64,000 nucleotides of DNA from Capitulum mitella. Taxonomy: Eukaryota > Arthropoda > Thecostraca > Pollicipedomorpha > Pollicipedidae. The translations under genes and the position numbers were made by a program. Within the stretch, counting starts at the first letter, position 1, and every line of letters begins with the position of its first letter. Under the pieces are notes generated by a model, which was not told the DNA's origin, ran no database searches, and was given only the letters and a program-made list of their open reading frames with translations. This document shows positions 58,880-64,000 of this stretch, in pieces. Where the stretch lies: contig CP099841.1 of assembly GCA_030062745.1 (NCBI GenBank), forward strand, positions 30,631,398 through 30,695,397, in the 5' to 3' direction.

Positions 58880-60058
58880 CAAAAATTTGGAAACGAGGTC
58901 ATATTAGGTCACGTTTAACTGATGTCGTAAAGGCGACCATGTTTTGCGGCTCAGCGTTAAATTTTACTTTACCGTCGTGTTCTCGGTGCTTTTGCAATGT
59001 GTGGTGAATGTGACTTGCATTACATATCAGCAAGACCTGAGAGTTTAGTACGAAGCGCCCCCGACCTCACGCCAGATCTTCCTAGGTCAAATATGTATTT
59101 CTCATTTTCCGGGTCCAGTGAGAATGCATTTGGAAAAGGAACTGAATTTACCGTGTTTTTTTTTTATACGGACAGATAAATCATCGAATTTTCTTGCAAC
59201 AAACTGCAAGTACGACTTACACAGCGGCTTTTGGCAACATCGCGCTATTTTCCGTAGGTTGACCTGTAGTGATTTTGTGCGGATTCAGCTTAGTGAGTAA
59301 GCTGGTGACATCTGTCTGACGTTCTGGATGACCGGTTTGAAAGTATTGGCTTTTTCATTGTTGTCAGCACTCCGCAGACATGAACAACATGGGACAAAGT
59401 GACTTGTAGGGTCATCCAAAGATTTCTGATGGAGATCATTAGCGTGCTTGTGGTACCTTGCGTTTGAAATTACATTATGTTGCAATGTTACGTGTGCATG
59501 ATGTTAGGGCATTTCAAGGTTTTTTGCGTCCAGGGCTCTTCGAAAATGTTTTTTTTTTCTAGAATATCCGTGTCAAATGGGCATGGAAATATGCATTGTA
59601 TGACGAGTTATATGAATATAGCGGAGGTCAAAGTTACCCCAACCCTTGACTTTGACCGTTTATGACCTTGGGTCAGGTGACGCTAAGGATATGAAACTAA
59701 GCTGCCAGGAACATATTGCCACGCAACCTTCATTTTCGGCCTGCTTTTCTTTGTGATGAAGCGACTCTGGATAAAATAGTCCCGTTTTCGTGTTTGGCGT
59801 ATGTGATCTGTGAAGTCATCAATGACCCAAGAGTAGAATATGCTTATGTCACAGGACTGCAAGGCTCGGGGCTATGGATTGACATTTGAATCAGCCGAAT
59901 CGAACGCTTGGTGCTCGGGACAGACCTGGGGAACGTTAAACGGTCCCCCCCCCCCTCGTCAATGAATCTCATCTCATTGTCGTCATCATCATCTCAATCT
60001 TACGTAAATGGAAGATAATGAAATGCCCCCTGTCATTGCCGGGTTAACACAGCAGAAC
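58880..60058. mobile_element. Dispersed TTAA-type repeat, inverted copy of 17.9-19.06 kb
   Basis: It ends GTCATTGCCGGGTTAA and contains the reverse complement of several blocks seen at 17.9-18.6 kb, including AATCAGCCGAATCGAAC. It has a C homopolymer near 59946. Non-coding; the left boundary is uncertain. Confidence 0.5.
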
Positions 60059-63000
60059 CTGTGCCGTGTTACGACAGGTTGAGCTGCTGTTTAATACGCC
60101 ATATATGCACCTCGGCACCATGTTGGTGTTTGTTCATAACAGGCCTTTAACCGTCGCACTGATGGAATGCAACATTTGCACTAATACAATCGTTTACATT
60201 TAAAGTGATCTGTCGTATGATAGGTCACACTTGAGTACTCAATGGCATCTGCATGTAAATGCCATGCTCAGATCTATCGATCGTCATTTGAATCAGCGAA
60301 ATTGACCGGTAACTTTCTGAGTTACGCAAGGAGCGCGAAACCCCAACCATAAAACGTCAAAAATGGCCATTAATGACACTCCCGAAAATCAGACTACAAA
60401 AAAAACTATCTCCCATGATTTTCAGACGTAACTTACATGCAATTGACTTCATTATGAGTAGAAACAACGTTCGTATTTCTACTGCACGCGAAGGTCACGT
60501 GACCAGTGGTCATCGGTCACAGGGTCGAAAAATAGAACGAAATCCAGAATCTAAAAACGGGGATTATTGCCTGGATGATGTCGAGTTCAGCGATGTATAG
60601 TTTTGTGCTATTTCAAAAATTTTATTATGACTTATAGGCCAACAAAAAAACAGTCATTCAGCATGACTTCTCAGAAAAGCCCGAGGCTACAACTCTGTAA
60701 CCGTAGCTCTGATTGGCTTAAAAAGCACCAAGCTAGACTCAGAGCATGCGATAATCCCATTGTCACATTTATGTCAAAATCTGGCACATGACAATGTTAG
60801 ACAGCGGTCGATATGTTACCCAAGCACTTACCTGGAACTGCACAATCGGCTATGGAGTCCGTGACGGCTTATAGTTGTCAGATTCGCCGTCGTATCCTGA
60901 TAGAAAGTATAAAAACTTCAAGGTTCAAAGGGAAGTCATTGAGTTCGTGCAATACAATCTCATTTGGAGTAGCAATGAAACGATCGTTTCCACATTTGTC
61001 ATGGTAGCAATGGCTTCTGCTTGAAGCGCACTAACCGTTTTCCAAATAAGTGAGGGCCAATGGGGCCGAATATCACACCTTGAGTGTTACGTCTTTGAAG
61101 AGAAGCGGAATTTTCAACATACAGTAGAGAGGGGACGTCCCGTTTTCAAGAAAAACGGAATTTCTTATATTTGGCAAGGCAGATGAAGTAAAAACTGTGC
61201 AAATCAATAGCATACTCCAGTGACTGGCTACGATTAATGACTGATTTAGTCATGCAATGTGTTCTTCGTGACAGAAATATACGAAACCATGGAAGTCCGC
61301 AAAGGAGGCCGTTTTGCCCCAGCGCGAGGCAAAGCGCTTCTTTGTGTGGCACAAAACGATTCTCTCTTTTGGTAGAACACCCATTCTGCATACCACAGTG
61401 CATGGTATCCAGCATACAACCCATGGGTCCTGATGTGAACAAATCAACCATAAAACAGATTTACGACTGCAGTTTTAACGCGCCGTGGAGGGCTTATTAA
61501 AATCACGCGCTGTGGAAGAGTGGAGTCCCATATCCTCCTGAAGATTTTGGAGACATTAAACTCCGGAAACAAGGACATTTTTATGCCAAAAAATTGATTT
61601 AAACGGCAATCGGTGACCAGTCACTCTGAGGCCCAAGATTTGTTGACTTAATGGGCAGTGATGACGCCACGCGTCAGGCTAAAGCCCAGTTTTTGACGAT
61701 AATTTGTCAATCACTTCAAAAGAAGACCGACCCTTTTTCTATAACGGGGGGGGGGCTTCAAAAGCCCCTCCGATTTTCGGCTGGCCATTTCAGGGATTTA
61801 CTGGAGCGGTTTCATGAAACTCGGCCACCTTTCCTATCTATTTTTGCTATGTATCACGTCAAATTTTTACAGTTTTATTTTCCCCAGGACAAAGCCAAGC
61901 AATGTTTCTGAGGGGCACCTCAGCCTTTTTTGACATTGTTAAGCGTAAAAAAGTCTGCCAAAAAGCGAGTTTCTAAGAAAGAACTTGCTATTAGTGTTTA
62001 GGAAAGAACTGGGCAAAAAACAAAAAAAGAGAATCGGGCAAATACAAAAATATTTTTGTTTACCCGAGTTCACTTCTCAGTGTCAGGTCAAAGCCAAAAG
62101 TCAAAATTCGGTATTACGTAAATGTCAGCACTAGTTTTCAAAATAAGGAACAAACTATATATGGTTCAAGACGGTGTTTTCTACTTGTGTTGCAAGTTTC
62201 TGGTCGATACCAAGTCAGGTCACGGAGCTGTGACTCGAAATGTCCGCGCGCGTGCCAAGTCAGGACCGCCACAAACAGCATATTGAAGGACGTTATTAAT
62301 TTAAACGACTGGAATGGTTCTAAAACACCACGAAATGAACTCAAAACCATTTTCTATGACCAGGTGAACAGAGGCTATTTGGGGACAAAGGTCATAAGTT
62401 GTTCGGATGAAAATAAGGCATGTTTCGGGTTAAGCTATACAATTCGTTTTTCAAGTGGAAAGGTTCAGGGGCATTTTTAGTACTGAGGTGAAAACTGTTG
62501 ATTAGTGCACGGATTAACATGAAAAAACACCGAATGAAACACACATAGGCACTTAACTTTATGCCTGGCAACCAACTCACTTAACTTTTCTCTGCACACG
62601 ATTCATTATTATCAATCACATACGACTTTATCTGTTTATTCAGGGAAATTTGTCTTGTTTTAATAGTCCATTCAGAAAGGAATGGTCTTCCATTGGTTTG
62701 ATGTGCAAATTGATGCTTCCGCACAACGTACACGAACTGTGTCAAACTGGTAAACTGTTGATTGCATGTTGCGTATTGGTTCGCTCACAATCGCAAACTA
62801 GTGTTGTAGTTACGTTTCATTTTTTCTGTGCAAGAAAACATTGGGAGGGTTCAAGTCAGCATTGTAGGGGCAGGCTCAGATAAACCTTGGAGGGCTCAGG
62901 CCTCTCTAAAAGTATACAAAACGACACCCCTGATCCTAACAGTACCTGAACGCTGCATGTATGAGTCGACTCACTATAATATGACCATTATATGGCATCG

Positions 63001-64000
63001 TATGACCTGGCGTATGTTGACCTGATGAACAAATTTCCCTCATGAGACGAATTGTTCAGGTAGGCGTGCGGAAAATTTTGGGCCTCTGCCATTTGTCGTT
63101 GGGAAGTTAAGCCAGAACCAACAGAAAAGGGACGCAGGTGACAGGCCGGCGTTCCACCGCAGCCTGTCGCAAACCAGCAACTCTGTCCCGAGCATATTAT
63201 ATTAGACCGATAGACCAGCGATCTACAGCAGAGTTAGGGAGTCCAAGGGGTCCAGGACTCCCCGATCTTCATTTTGGCACACGAAGGGACCCCTGGAATT
63301 TGGCCAAAACAGCCCCCTTATCGGGGAAGACAAACCCACTCCTCCGCAAAGGGCACCCAGATCCCAAGTAAAGACTTCTCTGGCAAGAAGCGGGGTAACC
63401 CTGACCGGGAAAGATAAGTGGGCCCCCGGCATATATTTACCAGAAGGCCTATGCGAAAACCGGAAAGGATGTTCCTCTGCAAAGGAGCCATCAGCCAGGA
63501 AAAGTCCTCTGCCAAGGTATCGTGACGGTGTGTCGGGAAGGGAACCCCAGTGACAAGGGCCCGACCTAGGGGTCTTCTTATCCCATCTTCAGAAACTTTT
63601 AACACGGAAAGGGTATCCTATGGACTGGGCTCTTGGCATGTCCTAAGATGGCCCAACGCCCGCTGACCTGGAAAGGCCAGGGACCCGGTTAAGGGAAGGT
63701 AGTTCCTGGCAGTGAAGGCACCTTTGCCATGGAATGGTTGTTGGATGCCAGTGCGGGGCAGCGCAGCAGAGTAGCCAGGTGACCATCAAGGCATGCAATG
63801 GAAATGTAGGCAGGTTAATGGCACCTGGCGGATTAGCTGGGCATTCAGATCCAGAGAAAAGTCGGAGCTGTACCGTTAACGAGGCCCAAGTGGCCAGAGT
63901 AGTGAAAGTAGATGATCCAGGCTAGCTTTTTATAGAAAACTTGGTTATTATTGGAAAAAGCAGGCTATTCCAAACAGCTGATAATTTACAAGTCTGATGA
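60059..64000. other. Right-hand intergenic region
   Basis: No supported gene. 61.9-62.4 kb resembles the 27.6-28.5 kb repeat family. 63.24-63.72 kb is a degenerate AAGGG(A/G)-CCCC-type sequence reminiscent of the 51-52.6 kb minisatellite. Open frames are of chance length. Confidence 0.5.

Noticed and set aside
1-64000. CRISPR arrays, bacterial operons or phage genes
   Set aside because: Spliced genes and eukaryotic repeats throughout; no regularly spaced short repeats.

Overview
The window is metazoan nuclear DNA, most likely from an arthropod and probably a crustacean. The evidence is spliced genes with GT-AG introns, a TATA box, a pacifastin-type protease inhibitor gene (a family known essentially from arthropods), a nuclear gene for mitochondrial EF-Tu, and many microsatellites, MITE-like elements and fold-back repeats. 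A barnacle-like source is only a guess. Most of the 64 kb is intronic or intergenic and filled with old transposable elements.

Left part (1-29.8 kb, minus strand). One large gene is transcribed right to left. A TATA box at 29843-29848 precedes a signal-peptide exon (29786-29717). Nine further cysteine-rich exons follow at 19.4, 16.8, 13.2, 11.9, 10.0, 9.5, 7.4, 3.6 and 1.1 kb. Every junction I could place is phase 1, so each exon is a symmetric, shuffle-ready module. Together they give about 523 codons of a secreted protein, with no certain 3' end inside the window. The modules are canonical pacifastin domains with different reactive-site residues, one pacifastin-like domain with a shortened reactive loop, three copies of an eight-cysteine module that looks pacifastin-derived but lacks the reactive loop, and two near-identical copies of a pacifastin domain with a C-x15-C tail. 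The last two lie in a segmental tandem duplication (1-1693 and 6353-8044). A dead pacifastin exon lies at 17.3 kb.

Middle part (29.8-53 kb). I see no convincing gene. It holds TTAA-flanked elements with CCCGC-type ends (piggyBac-like MITEs), a 1.6 kb fold-back element at 40.35-41.93 kb, a decayed coding relic at 37.1-38.5 kb, several perfect hairpins, and a nested hAT-like element at 50.8-53.0 kb carrying a GGGCCCC-rich minisatellite.

Right part (53-64 kb). A two-exon plus-strand gene for mitochondrial elongation factor Tu (54062-56889) has a GC-rich leader, all GTPase motifs and a poly(A) signal. It is followed by repeats, including a tRNA-like sequence at 57.88 kb.

The two genes are functionally unrelated. 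The most interesting object is the modular inhibitor gene, in which exon duplication, loop variation, loop loss and exon death can all be read in one locus.
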